This document shows, in pieces, positions 24,666-33,740 of a DNA stretch of 64,000 bases. The DNA is from Clostridia bacterium (GTDB taxonomy: Bacteria; Bacillota; Clostridia; Oscillospirales; CAG-272). The notes below the pieces were generated by a model that ran no database searches, was not told the DNA's origin, and worked only from the letters and a program-made list of their open reading frames with translations. How positions within the stretch are numbered: the first letter of the stretch is position 1; the number at the start of each line of letters is the position of its first letter. The stretch spans positions 124,001 through 188,000 of the forward strand of contig JAFYLH010000006.1 in assembly GCA_017537175.1 (NCBI GenBank). Reading direction: 5' to 3'. Position numbers and translations under genes: made by a program.

Positions 24666-26112
24666 CATTGTAAATGGTAGCTGCAGTGTCGCCGCCGTTA
24701 CCGGTCCAGTTGGTGTGGAAGAACTCGCCTCTGGGGCAGTCAACTCTCTCGTAGGTGTGAGCACCGAAGTAGTCTCTCTGAGCCTGGAGAAGGTTAGCGG
24801 GGAGTCTGTCGCAGCGGTAGCCGTCGTAGTAGGTAAGAGCTGTAGCCATAGCGGGAGCGGGAATACCGTTGGTGAGTGCAGCGGCACATACACGTCTCCA
24901 GCCCGCCTGAGCCTCGTCGATGATACCCTTGAAGTAGGGGTCAAGCAGCAGGTTGGTAAGCTCGGGGTTATTGTCAAATGCTTCCTTGATCTTGCCAAGG
25001 AACACGCTTCTGATGATACAGCCGCCGCGCCACATAAGAGCGATGCCGCCGTAGTTAAGGTTCCAGCCGTAGGTCTTAGCTGCAGTTCTCATAAGAGCAT
25101 AGCCCTGTGCATAGGAGATGATCTTGGATGCAAAGAGAGCGGACTTGATGTCCTTGATGAAAGCTTCCTTGTCACCCTCAAACTTGGGCTCGGGACCGGT
25201 CAAGATCTTAGATGCCGCAACTCTTTCTTCCTTGATTGCAGAAAGACATCTGGAGTAAACAGCCTCACCGATAAGTGTCAGCGGAACACCCTCGTCAAGG
25301 GATGCAATAGCAGTCCACTTACCTGTACCCTTCTGACCTGCGGTGTCAAGGATCTTTTCAACGATGGGAGAACCGTCGGTATCCTTGTATGCAAGGATAT
25401 CGCGGGTGATCTCGATAAGGTAGCTGTCAAGCTCCTCCTCGTTCCACTTTGCAAATACCTCGTGCATTTCGTCGCAGGACATACCAAGGTAGTTCTTCAT
25501 GATCTGATATGCCTCGCAGATAAGCTCCATGTCACCGTACTCGATACCGTTGTGTACCATCTTTACAAAGTGACCAGCACCGCCTTCGCCAACCCAGTCA
25601 CAGCAAGGAGAGCCGTCCTCTACCTTTGCGCAGATAGCCTGGAATATAGGCTTAACAAAGGGCCAAGCCGCGGGAGAACCGCCGGGCATCATGCTGGGGC
25701 CGTTAAGCGCGCCCTCTTCACCTCCGGAAACACCGGTGCCGATGTATAAAAGACCCTTAGACTCAACATACTCTGTTCTGCGGATAGTATCGGGGAAGTG
25801 GGAGTTACCGCCGTCGATAATGATATCGCCTTCCTCAAGGAGGGGGATAAGTGTTTCGATCATAGCATCAACAGCAGAGCCTGCCTTGATCATCATCATA
25901 ACCTTGCGGGGCTTCTCAAGAGAAGCAACAAGCTCCTCAAGAGTGTAGGTGCCAACTATATTCTTACCTGCAGCTCTACCCTCAACAAAGTTCTTAACCT
26001 TTTCTGTAGTTCTGTTGTATACGGATACGGTAAAGCCCTTGCTTTCCATATTCATAACAAGATTTTCGCCCATAACGGCGAGGCCTATAAGACCGATGTC
26101 AGATTTCTTCAT
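24661..26112 (-). CDS. gnd: 6-phosphogluconate dehydrogenase (decarboxylating)
   Basis: 483 residues. N-terminal Rossmann motif GLIGLAVMGENLVMNM, NADP-type NRTTEKV turn, MMMIKAGSAVD, GNSHFPDT, GTGVSGGEEGALNGPSMMPGG, and the catalytic GEGGAGHFVKMVHNGIEYGD Lys region. C-terminal all-helical domain with IPAPAMATALTYYDGYR. It makes ribulose 5-phosphate, CO2 and NADPH. Its ATG overlaps the stop of the PHP gene (ATGA) with AAGGAG in that gene's end, so translation is coupled. Its own stop codon is inside heptamer array B. Confidence 0.96.
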   Translation of the reverse strand: MKKSDIGLIGLAVMGENLVMNMESKGFTVSVYNRTTEKVKNFVEGRAAGKNIVGTYTLEELVASLEKPRKVMMMIKAGSAVDAMIETLIPLLEEGDIIIDGGNSHFPDTIRRTEYVESKGLLYIGTGVSGGEEGALNGPSMMPGGSPAAWPFVKPIFQAICAKVEDGSPCCDWVGEGGAGHFVKMVHNGIEYGDMELICEAYQIMKNYLGMSCDEMHEVFAKWNEEELDSYLIEITRDILAYKDTDGSPIVEKILDTAGQKGTGKWTAIASLDEGVPLTLIGEAVYSRCLSAIKEERVAASKILTGPEPKFEGDKEAFIKDIKSALFASKIISYAQGYALMRTAAKTYGWNLNYGGIALMWRGGCIIRSVFLGKIKEAFDNNPELTNLLLDPYFKGIIDEAQAGWRRVCAAALTNGIPAPAMATALTYYDGYRCDRLPANLLQAQRDYFGAHTYERVDCPRGEFFHTNWTGNGGDTAATIYNA

Positions 26113-26951
26113 TTCTTTATCTCCTTAATATTATCTAATACTGTGTAAGGTATGCTCATATTTCCAAGACCGCGTCCGATAGAAATATGAGGCTTGAACG
26201 CACCGTGGAAATCGGTGCCGCCGGAAATTGCAAGACCAAGCTCAGCCGCTAACGCCTGAAACTCTGCCTGCATTTCGGGAGTGTATTCTGTATAGTATCC
26301 CTCAACTCCGCAAAGGCCCTTTGCCTTTAAGCGGGTAAGAAATGCCTTTAATTCATCGTGAGGCTTACGGGTAAGATGCAGATGAGCAACAAAAGCCTTA
26401 CCTCCTGCCTGATTTATAAGCTCAACACATTCTTCATCTGTCAGAGCCTGTCTGCCCGAGTATGCGGGTCTGCCGTTGGCAAGATACTTATCAAAGGCCT
26501 CCTTTACAGATGTGCAGTAGCCCTTCTTTACCATGATCTTTGCAAAGTGGGCGCGGCAGAGTACGTCGGTTTCTGCTATCTCCTCAACCTCGTGCATTGT
26601 AATGTCAAAGCCAAGCTCACACAGCTTGCCGCAGATCTCTTCTTCTCGCTCTATACGCACCTGACGGACATATTTAAGCTTTTCAAGAAGTACCTCATTG
26701 TTGATATCAATAAAATATCCGAGTATATGTGTTTCGGTATCCGACTCGGCAGAAAGCTCAATTGCGGGGATGACCTCAATGCCTATCTTTTCTCCCTCAG
26801 CCATAGCCTCGGCAACACCGGAAAGGCTGTCGTGGTCAGAAAGTGCCACAGCACTTAATCCCTCCGCCTTTGCGTGGCGTACCAGCTCTGTGGGGGTCAT
26901 AGAGCCGTCCGAATATATTGAATGTGTGTGTAAGTCTATTATTTTTTCCAT
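26109..26951 (-). CDS. PHP-domain phosphoesterase
   Basis: 280 residues from ATG 26951; ATG 26957, overlapping the preceding stop, is an alternative. PHP signature: DLHTHSIYSDGSMTPTELV, ALSDHDSLSG, IPAIELSAE, then AHFAKIMV, AHLHLTRK and SGGTDFHGA (the usual three-metal ligands). The family includes nucleoside 3',5'-bisphosphate and short-oligonucleotide phosphatases (YciV/RnaAM type). The 4-bp overlap with gnd and the tight link to the LarA-like gene put it in one operon. Confidence 0.88.
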   Translation of the reverse strand: MEKIIDLHTHSIYSDGSMTPTELVRHAKAEGLSAVALSDHDSLSGVAEAMAEGEKIGIEVIPAIELSAESDTETHILGYFIDINNEVLLEKLKYVRQVRIEREEEICGKLCELGFDITMHEVEEIAETDVLCRAHFAKIMVKKGYCTSVKEAFDKYLANGRPAYSGRQALTDEECVELINQAGGKAFVAHLHLTRKPHDELKAFLTRLKAKGLCGVEGYYTEYTPEMQAEFQALAAELGLAISGGTDFHGAFKPHISIGRGLGNMSIPYTVLDNIKEIKK

Positions 26952-26953
26952 AA

Positions 26954-28195
26954 TCATAAGGTCCAAAGTCCGAGAGCGGGATTGCTGATATAGAATATCT
27001 CCTCACCGTCGATGGTGTGGAAGCCGTCTGTCAGCACCTTGGGATCGTATTTCTTTATTATTTCATCGTAGGGAATATACTTAAAGTTAACTGCTTCAAC
27101 CTCTTCCTTGCCTATCTCCTTTGTGCAGTAGGTTATAGAGAAGCGGCCGTCGCTTGAGCCGTGGATAAGATGTGCCGCAACAGAAAGATTTTCCTTTAAG
27201 TCATCATTTTCCTTTACCAGCTCAAGGACCCTTTCGCGTCCCACATAGCCGTACTTGCGGATGAGTCCGTCATTTTCGTCGTCCTCACCGAATTTCTTTA
27301 CCGCGGGAGCAAGAATAATAAGCTCACCGCCGTCGGCTATTGCCATACGGGTACGGTAGACTGCCTTGTTGCCAAGCCATGTGCTCTTAAATTCTCTGGG
27401 ATCAAGGTTGACCACAACCTTTTTAAGAGGCTTGTCCATCTTATTTAAGTTTGTGCCCTGACTGTTTTTAACAGCCATCTCAAAAAGCTCACGCTTTCTG
27501 CCGATGTAGAGACCGTGGATAAAGGTATCATCCCCCTTGTTTGTGGTAACGGTAAGAACATACATAAGAGGAACCTCACAAAGGAAGTTTTCCTCTGCAT
27601 AGTCAAACACCTTTCGTACAGGGGAGAAATCCTTACCCATAATGCGCTCCATACCGTAGAAGGCACCAAGCATATGGGAGGAGTTTATCATAGAGGAGCC
27701 GCCGCATCCAACAAAGATATTCTTTGAGTAGTTGGCCATACCCACAACCTCGTGGGGAACCACCTGACCTGCGGAGATCACAAGGTCATAGCTCTTATCC
27801 ATTATACGGGCGTTTACCTCAACATCTATCTTGTCGGTAACAAGACCCTCGCTGACCTCGGAGACAAATTCACCGGGAACCTCACCAAGCTTTATAACAT
27901 CTGTCTTCCAGTTGTGTACAAGTATCTTTTCAAAGGGGACATCCTCACCGAAGAACGCCTTGCATTCAGCCTCGGTCATAGGCTCGTGAGTGCCAAGGGC
28001 GGGCATAATGTCCACCTCGCACTTGTCCTTTAAAAGATCATAATAAATTTCGGTTATCTTGCCTGCGCCCGAATACATACGGGTATAGTCGGGAGGCAGA
28101 ATAAGAACCTTTTTAAGGTCTTTACCCTCAAGAGACTTAGCCAAAGCCTCTCTGAGCTCAAGGTCACTTAAACCTTCTTTGCTTTCGTAAAACAT
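26954..28195 (-). CDS. LarA superfamily nickel-dependent racemase/epimerase
   Basis: 413 residues (LarA-type enzymes are about 420). Seen: LPPDYTRMYSGAGK, GTHEPMT (conserved His of LarA GTHxPMT), QVVPHEVVGMANYSKNIFVG (PH and Lys region where LarA holds the nickel-pincer cofactor) and SSDGRFSITYC. Known: LarA racemises lactate with a Ni-NPN cofactor; homologues epimerise sugar acids such as mannonate or gluconate. Neighbour genes for 6-phosphogluconate dehydrogenase and a KDG-kinase-like protein make an aldonate substrate more likely than lactate. No larB, larC or larE lies in the window, so cofactor supply must come from elsewhere. Confidence 0.85.
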   Translation of the reverse strand: MFYESKEGLSDLELREALAKSLEGKDLKKVLILPPDYTRMYSGAGKITEIYYDLLKDKCEVDIMPALGTHEPMTEAECKAFFGEDVPFEKILVHNWKTDVIKLGEVPGEFVSEVSEGLVTDKIDVEVNARIMDKSYDLVISAGQVVPHEVVGMANYSKNIFVGCGGSSMINSSHMLGAFYGMERIMGKDFSPVRKVFDYAEENFLCEVPLMYVLTVTTNKGDDTFIHGLYIGRKRELFEMAVKNSQGTNLNKMDKPLKKVVVNLDPREFKSTWLGNKAVYRTRMAIADGGELIILAPAVKKFGEDDENDGLIRKYGYVGRERVLELVKENDDLKENLSVAAHLIHGSSDGRFSITYCTKEIGKEEVEAVNFKYIPYDEIIKKYDPKVLTDGFHTIDGEEIFYISNPALGLWTL

Positions 28196-28229
28196 ATTTC
28201 TTTCCTTTTATATAATAAAAATCAAAAGT

Positions 28230-28258
28230 ATTTTAGCACAAGGGTATGCTAAAGTCAA
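28230..28258 (-). promoter_or_regulatory. Promoter of the larA-like/PHP/gnd operon
   Basis: Minus strand TTGACT (28253-28258), a 17-nt spacer and TAAAAT (28230-28235). AAAGGA precedes the first ATG. Confidence 0.75.
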
Positions 28259-28301
28259 TAAAGTATAGATATATTATTACCCGTTTCAGGTAAATTTACA
28301 T

Positions 28302-29267
28302 TTATTTGTTGTCATCAAGCAGCCTGTCAAGGATAACTGTAACGGCTTCTGCGCTTTCTGCCGCATTTATCTCGACTCTTGCGGTGGTGGCACCCCGCAT
28401 GCCCTTGATATAGTGAGCAAGATGCTTTCTTGCCTCCCGTATGCCCGTGTATTCTCCCTTGTCGGCTATAAGCATAGACAGATGCTCTTTGGCAACCGAG
28501 ATGCGTTCTGATACGGCGGGGGGAGTATATTCCTTACCCTCAAGAGCACAGCTTATCTCCTTGAATATCCAGGGGTTGCCGTAAGCACCTCTTGCCACCA
28601 TTATACCGTCACAGCCTGTATAGTTAAGCATATGCACTGCATCGGCAGCGCAGTATATGTCTCCGTTGCCCAAAACAGGTATAGACAATGCGTTTTTTAC
28701 ATCCTTTATTATATCAAGATCAATACCGGGAATGTACATCTGCATTCTTGTTCTTCCGTGAACGCATATCATATCCGCTCCCGCCCTTTCCAGACGGCAG
28801 GCAAGCTCTACTGCGTTTTTGCTTTTGTCATCCCAGCCTGCCCGTATCTTTACCGACAAAGGAGCTTTGATGGCAGCCGACACCGCCTTAACTATCTCCT
28901 CTGCAAGACATGGGTCACGCATAAGGGCAGAGCCCTCGCCGTTTGTAACGATCTTTTTTACGGGACAGCCCATATTGATATCTATCATATGAGGCTTGAA
29001 TCTCTTTTCAAGCATAGCCGCCGCCTCTGCCATAATGTCAGGCTCGTGGCCGAATATCTGTATAGAGCAGGGAGAGGTAAGGTCATCAAACTTAGCCAGA
29101 TCCTCGGTCTTTTCGTCACCGTAGTGCAGAGCCTTAGCCGAGAGCATCTCTGTCACCGACATCTCTGCTCCCATACGGTGGCAGAGTACTCGCATGGAAT
29201 AATCGCTCACTCCCGCCATAGGGGCAAGGAACAAGCCGTGCCTGAAGCTTAAATATTTTATGTTCAT
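28302..29267 (-). CDS. dus: tRNA-dihydrouridine synthase
   Basis: The start is ATG 29267 (MNIKYLSFRHGLFLAPMAG) with GGAG upstream; the frame opens earlier, through the promoter. 321 residues. Seen: LAPMAGVSDYSMR, IQIFGHEPD, DINMGCPVKKIVTNGEGSALM with the catalytic Cys, KIRAGWDD, VHGRTRMQMY, and GNGDIYCAADA. It is an FMN enzyme reducing uridines in tRNA D-loops. The subgroup looks DusB-like. It has its own promoter and stands divergent from livJ. Confidence 0.93.
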   Translation of the reverse strand: MNIKYLSFRHGLFLAPMAGVSDYSMRVLCHRMGAEMSVTEMLSAKALHYGDEKTEDLAKFDDLTSPCSIQIFGHEPDIMAEAAAMLEKRFKPHMIDINMGCPVKKIVTNGEGSALMRDPCLAEEIVKAVSAAIKAPLSVKIRAGWDDKSKNAVELACRLERAGADMICVHGRTRMQMYIPGIDLDIIKDVKNALSIPVLGNGDIYCAADAVHMLNYTGCDGIMVARGAYGNPWIFKEISCALEGKEYTPPAVSERISVAKEHLSMLIADKGEYTGIREARKHLAHYIKGMRGATTARVEINAAESAEAVTVILDRLLDDNK

Positions 29268-29294
29268 AAACACTCCAAATTGTATAATAACATT

Positions 29295-29323
29295 AGTATA
29301 TAATAACAAAATTTCTTTTTCAA
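29295..29323 (-). promoter_or_regulatory. dus promoter
   Basis: Minus strand TTGAAA (29318-29323), a 17-nt spacer and TATACT (29295-29300). Confidence 0.8.
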
Positions 29324-29376
29324 CCATATCTGTTATGGAAATGTTCAATAAATATTAATAAATTTGTGAATTTTTA

Positions 29377-29405
29377 TTGACAAAGCGGTACATATGTGTT
29401 ATAAT
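29377..29405 (+). promoter_or_regulatory. livJHMGF promoter
   Basis: TTGACA (29377-29382), a 17-nt spacer and TATAAT (29400-29405): a consensus promoter. AGGAGG lies before livJ. Confidence 0.9.
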
Positions 29406-29451
29406 TTGGCATATTTATTTTTTAAAAACATAATTTCAGGAGGATTTAATT

Positions 29452-30648
29452 ATGTCTAAGAAGATTATTGCTCTTCTTCTCTCAATGCTTATGCTTGTAT
29501 CTGTATTTGCAGCATGCTCAAGCAACAGCACAACAAACGACGCTACCGAAACAGGTGATGTTACCGGTAACACAAACACAGAAGGTACTATCAAGATCGG
29601 TCTCTCCGGTCCTCTTACCGGCGGCGCTGCAGTTTACGGCGTTGCAGTTAAGAACTCCGCTGAAATGGCTGTAGAAGAGATCAACGCAGCAGGCGGCGTT
29701 AACGGCTACAAGCTTGAGCTCCTTGCTACCGACGATACACACGATGCATCCAAGGTTTCTACCAACTACTACAATATGTACGAAGCAGGCATGCAGGTTT
29801 CTCTCGGTTGTGTAACATCCGACCCCTGTCTTGAGTTCTGTGCTCTTTCCGCAGATGACAATCTGTTCTTCATCACACCCTCCGCATCCAACGATGATGT
29901 TCCCGCAGAGGACAACGCATATCAGATGTGCTTTGCAGACGGTAACCAGGGTAAGGTTGCAGCAGAGTATGTAAACGGCCTCGGTCTTGAAAAGATCGGC
30001 GTATTCTACAAGAACGACGACTCCTACTCCAAGGGTATCTACGAGCAGTTCAAGGCAAACATCGACTCCTCTGTCGAGGTAGTTGAGACTCTCTTCACAT
30101 CTGCAAACGAGACTGACTTCACAGCACAGATCAGCACACTTAAGGACTGTGAGTTCATCTTTATGCCTATCTACTACACTCCCGCTTCTCAGTTCATGCT
30201 TCAGGCTAAGAGCGAGATGTCCGAGACTACAGTATACTACGGCTGCGACGGCTTTGACGGTCTTGCATCTGTAGAGGGCTTTGATATCACAGCTATCCCC
30301 CAGAAGATCACAATGCTTTCTCACTTCAACTCCAATGCCGAGACAGGCGCAGCAGCTGAGTTCATCGCAAAGTACACAGATAAGTACGGTGTTGATACTC
30401 TCAACCAGTTCGGTGCTTCCGCATACGACTGTGTATACGCACTTGCAGCAGCTATGGAGGTTGCAGTTAACAACGGCGAGGACATCACTCCCGATACAGA
30501 TCCTTCCGATCTCTGCGACATCCTTATCGATGTATTCCAGGGCGGCTTTGAGTTCACCGGCAATGTTACAGGTGAAGAGGGCAGCACAATTACATGGGAC
30601 GAGAACGGCTATGTTATGAAGGCTGCTATCGCTTATCCTATGAACTAA
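29452..30648 (+). CDS. livJ: Branched-chain amino acid ABC transporter substrate-binding lipoprotein
   Basis: 398 residues. Lipoprotein signal with lipobox VFAAC (Cys 21), Ser/Thr-rich linker, then a periplasmic-binding fold of the Leu/Ile/Val type (IKIGLSGPLTGGAAVYGVAVKNSAEMAVEEINAAGGVNGYKLEL). It binds extracellular Leu, Ile, Val or related amino acids and delivers them to LivHM. Codon use is strongly biased (nearly uniform GCA/GCT, AAG, CTT/CTC), as in highly expressed genes. It is the first gene of the liv operon, separated from livH by a stem-loop. Confidence 0.95.
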   Translation: MSKKIIALLLSMLMLVSVFAACSSNSTTNDATETGDVTGNTNTEGTIKIGLSGPLTGGAAVYGVAVKNSAEMAVEEINAAGGVNGYKLELLATDDTHDASKVSTNYYNMYEAGMQVSLGCVTSDPCLEFCALSADDNLFFITPSASNDDVPAEDNAYQMCFADGNQGKVAAEYVNGLGLEKIGVFYKNDDSYSKGIYEQFKANIDSSVEVVETLFTSANETDFTAQISTLKDCEFIFMPIYYTPASQFMLQAKSEMSETTVYYGCDGFDGLASVEGFDITAIPQKITMLSHFNSNAETGAAAEFIAKYTDKYGVDTLNQFGASAYDCVYALAAAMEVAVNNGEDITPDTDPSDLCDILIDVFQGGFEFTGNVTGEEGSTITWDENGYVMKAAIAYPMN

Positions 30649-30682
30649 TAAAAAGTCTATTAAATTTAGCCTTATAAGACAA

Positions 30683-30711
30683 CTTGCCGGACAGTTTTCT
30701 GCGCCGGCAAT
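30683..30711 (+). terminator. livJ-livH intergenic stem-loop
   Basis: TTGCCGG pairing with CCGGCAA around a 13-nt loop, followed by TTTGTC. This is the usual place for a partial terminator or mRNA-stabilising hairpin that makes the binding protein more abundant than the permeases. Confidence 0.55.
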
Positions 30712-30738
30712 TTGTCATAGTATTGGACAGGAATTAAA

Positions 30739-31704
30739 ATGAATATTTTAGATATAATTATCAACAGCTTAAGCACCGGAGGTACATATGCTATGATAGC
30801 CCTGGGCTATACCATGGTATACGGTATTGCAAAGATGCTTAACTTTGCCCACGGTGATATAATTATGGTGGGTGCCTATACAATGCTTGTCTGCATAAAC
30901 CGTATTCCCTATACCACTAAGCTGGGAAATATGGTAGCAGATATGCTTGTAAAGCAGTGTGGACTGGAAGAAAAGGTAGCAGCTAATATTACGGTAATCG
31001 CCTTTGGTATAATATCCCTTATTATAGCTGTTATTGTATGTATGCTTCTCGGCATGATAGTTGAAAAGCTGGCATACAAGCCTCTTAGAGGAGCTTCTCC
31101 CCTTGCAGTTCTTATTACGGCAATCGGCGTCAGCTATCTTCTCCAAAGTGCCGCACAGATCATTTTTGGTCCCAATCAGCAGAATGTACCTGTAGGTGAT
31201 TTTGGCAAAAGCAAGCTTTTTGGCGTAGAGATCAGCAACTATCTTATAATCACTCTTGTGGTTTCGGTAGTAGTAATGGTTGGTTTGACCCTGTTTATCA
31301 AGCTTACAAGAACAGGCCGTGCAATGGTAGCCGTATCCGAGGACAAGGGTGCTGCACAGCTTATGGGTATCAATGTTAATGCAATTATCACTCTTACCTT
31401 TGCTATCGGATCCGCACTTGCAGCTTTGGCAGCATACTTCACACTTATCAAGAATGTAGGTATTACCAACAATATGGGTGCAATGCCGGGTATCAAGGCA
31501 TTTACCGCGGCGGTTATCGGCGGTATCGGCTCTGTTCCCGGTGCAATGGTGGGCGGTATTCTTCTTGGCGTAATAGAAACTGTTGCTACCAAGATCCCCG
31601 TAATCGCACCCTACAAGGATGCTATCAGCTTCCTTGTGCTTGTTATCATTCTCCTTGTTAAGCCCTCGGGCTTGCTGGGCAAGAAGAGAAGGGAGAAGGT
31701 ATAA
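30739..31704 (+). CDS. livH: Branched-chain amino acid ABC permease LivH
   Basis: 321 residues, eight or so hydrophobic helices. Seen: SLSTGGTYAMIALGYTMVYGIAKMLNFAHGD, the LivH start, and the EAA-like GRAMVAVSEDKGAAQLMGINV loop, then PGIKAFTAAVIGGIGSVPGAMVGG. An insertion of about 25 residues (PYTTKLGNMVADMLVKQ) follows helix 2. It forms the membrane channel with LivM. The stop codon overlaps the livM ATG by one base. Confidence 0.93.
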   Translation: MNILDIIINSLSTGGTYAMIALGYTMVYGIAKMLNFAHGDIIMVGAYTMLVCINRIPYTTKLGNMVADMLVKQCGLEEKVAANITVIAFGIISLIIAVIVCMLLGMIVEKLAYKPLRGASPLAVLITAIGVSYLLQSAAQIIFGPNQQNVPVGDFGKSKLFGVEISNYLIITLVVSVVVMVGLTLFIKLTRTGRAMVAVSEDKGAAQLMGINVNAIITLTFAIGSALAALAAYFTLIKNVGITNNMGAMPGIKAFTAAVIGGIGSVPGAMVGGILLGVIETVATKIPVIAPYKDAISFLVLVIILLVKPSGLLGKKRREKV

Positions 31705-32966
31705 TGGCTAATACAGTTAAAAAGAGCTCATCAAGACAGTTTAAGCTCAAATACCATATCAACTATATGCTGGTGGCATTGGTTGCCGTTGTGCTTGGTA
31801 TTATGTCCAAGACAGGAGTAATAACAAGCAGATCCTCACTTGAGGTGCTTCAGCAGATCGCAATTGCAATATTGCTTACCGTATCACTCAGCGTGGTCGT
31901 AGGCTTTTTGGGTGAGCTTTCTTTGGGACATGCCGGATTTATGTGTGTGGGCGCGTTCCTGGGAGGCAAATTTGCCAATGACTTATACCCCCTGCTTGAT
32001 GTCTTTAAAAAGAGAGAATTTTCCGAATTTCTCGAAAAGATCGATTATAAGCCCCTTGCCGATCTTCTTGAAAAGATAGGCTATGAAAGGCTTAACGATA
32101 CCTCTGAGCTTCTTATACTTATTGCTTGTATGATCGTTGGCGGTATCTTTGCCGCACTTGCAGGTCTTATAGTAGGATTACCCGCACTCAGACTCCGCGG
32201 TGACTACCTTGCAATAGTAACTCTTGCCTTTGGTGAGATCGTGCATAATATGTTTATGACCGCTCCCGAGGATATCTTTGGAGGTCCCAGCGGCTTTAAA
32301 ACTCCCAAATACGATATATATTCGCTCTTTATTATTGCACTTGTGGCGGTTGTTATATGTATCATCCTTGTGCAAAACATTATGCGCAGTAAGCACGGAA
32401 GAGCAATAACCTCTATCCGTGACAGCGAGATAGCTGCCCGTGCTACCGGTATCAATGTTACAAAGTATAAGCTTATAGTATTTATGGTTGCGGCATTCTT
32501 TGCAGGTGTTGCAGGTGTGCTTTACAGCTTCACTCAGACCAAGGTACAGACCGAGCACTTTACCTACATCTATTCCATAGAGATATTGGTTATGGTAGTT
32601 CTTGGCGGTATGGGTAATATCAACGGTGCCATTATTTCCGCAGTGCTCATCACCTTCCTTGACAACTGGCTGCGCGGTGTTCTGGGCGAAAAGGCTATCT
32701 TCCACAAGCTTATATACGCAGTTGTGCTTATCATCATCGTTGTTTACAACAATGCTCCCGCACTTAAATCCTTCAGAGAAAAATACAGTCTCAGCGCTTT
32801 GATGGGTAATATATTCAAAAAGAAGAATGATCCCGCAAAGCCCGGTGATGACGAGGCAAAGTGGCACAGAGTTCCTACCAAGATCGAAATCGACGAGGTT
32901 CTGTCCACCAAGATCCAGCGCGACCCCACCACCTCTATCAAGCCTGATAAAGGAGGTAAAAAATAA
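31704..32966 (+). CDS. livM: Branched-chain amino acid ABC permease LivM
   Basis: 420 residues, longer than a usual LivM of 320-360 because of an inserted charged segment at about residues 95-130 (KREFSEFLEKIDYKPL) and a hydrophilic 50-residue C-terminal tail. Core motifs: LSLGHAGFMCVGAFLGG, ALRLRGDYLAIVTLAFGEIV, GRAITSIRDSEIAARATGINV and VLGGMGNINGAI. It overlaps livG at TAATG, with AAAGGAGG for livG in its last codons. Confidence 0.93.
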   Translation: MANTVKKSSSRQFKLKYHINYMLVALVAVVLGIMSKTGVITSRSSLEVLQQIAIAILLTVSLSVVVGFLGELSLGHAGFMCVGAFLGGKFANDLYPLLDVFKKREFSEFLEKIDYKPLADLLEKIGYERLNDTSELLILIACMIVGGIFAALAGLIVGLPALRLRGDYLAIVTLAFGEIVHNMFMTAPEDIFGGPSGFKTPKYDIYSLFIIALVAVVICIILVQNIMRSKHGRAITSIRDSEIAARATGINVTKYKLIVFMVAAFFAGVAGVLYSFTQTKVQTEHFTYIYSIEILVMVVLGGMGNINGAIISAVLITFLDNWLRGVLGEKAIFHKLIYAVVLIIIVVYNNAPALKSFREKYSLSALMGNIFKKKNDPAKPGDDEAKWHRVPTKIEIDEVLSTKIQRDPTTSIKPDKGGKK

Positions 32967-33736
32967 TGTCAAAGACTGTACTTAAAATAGAAAATCTGGG
33001 TATTACCTTTGGCGGTCTTAAGGCTGTTCAGCACCTTGATCTTGAGGTCAAGGAAAAGCAGCTCTACGGACTCGTAGGCCCTAACGGTGCAGGTAAGACC
33101 ACCGTATTTAATATGCTGACAGGTGTGTATAAGCCCACAGAAGGTAAGTTCTATCTTGAGGATAAGAACCTTACCGGAAAAAGTCAGCAGTATATCAACC
33201 ATAAGGGTATAGCAAGAACCTTCCAGAACATCAGACTCTTTAATAATATGACGGTTATCAGTAATGTTCTTGTAGGTCTTCACTATCAGCCCGAGTTCAA
33301 ATGCGGCTTTTTTACCAGTATGTTCAGACTCCCCCGCCACTTCAAGGTGGAGGATGCAATGCGTGAAAAGGCAAAGGAGATACTCCGCGTGGTAGGTCTT
33401 GAGGAGGAGAGAAACAACCTTTCCTGCAACCTGCCCTACGGTAAGCAGCGTAAGCTGGAGATCGCCCGCGCCCTTGCCACCAACCCCAAGCTCCTTCTTC
33501 TGGATGAGCCTGCGGCAGGTATGAACCCTCAGGAAACAGCAGACCTTATGGATATCGTAAGACGCATCCGTGACGAGTACAATATGACCATACTTCTTAT
33601 CGAGCATGATATGAAGTTCGTTTCCGGCCTCTGCGATGAGGTTACGGTCCTTAACTTCGGTACGGTTCTTGCACAGGGCGACACAAAGACCGCCCTCAAC
33701 GATCCCGAGGTTATCAAGGCTTATATAGGAGGTTAA
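32966..33736 (+). CDS. livG: Branched-chain amino acid ABC ATPase LivG
   Basis: 256 residues. Walker A GPNGAGKTTVFNML, signature LPYGKQRKLEIARAL (the LivG form of LSGGQ), Walker B LLLLDEPAAGMNP, and H-loop LIEHDM. It pairs with LivF to drive uptake. Four bases separate it from livF. Confidence 0.95.
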   Translation: MSKTVLKIENLGITFGGLKAVQHLDLEVKEKQLYGLVGPNGAGKTTVFNMLTGVYKPTEGKFYLEDKNLTGKSQQYINHKGIARTFQNIRLFNNMTVISNVLVGLHYQPEFKCGFFTSMFRLPRHFKVEDAMREKAKEILRVVGLEEERNNLSCNLPYGKQRKLEIARALATNPKLLLLDEPAAGMNPQETADLMDIVRRIRDEYNMTILLIEHDMKFVSGLCDEVTVLNFGTVLAQGDTKTALNDPEVIKAYIGG

Positions 33737-33740
33737 TGTC

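Noticed and set aside
24715..25749. A long plus-strand frame opposite gnd
   Set aside because: It is the antisense shadow of a well-supported gene, with no ribosome site or family motif.
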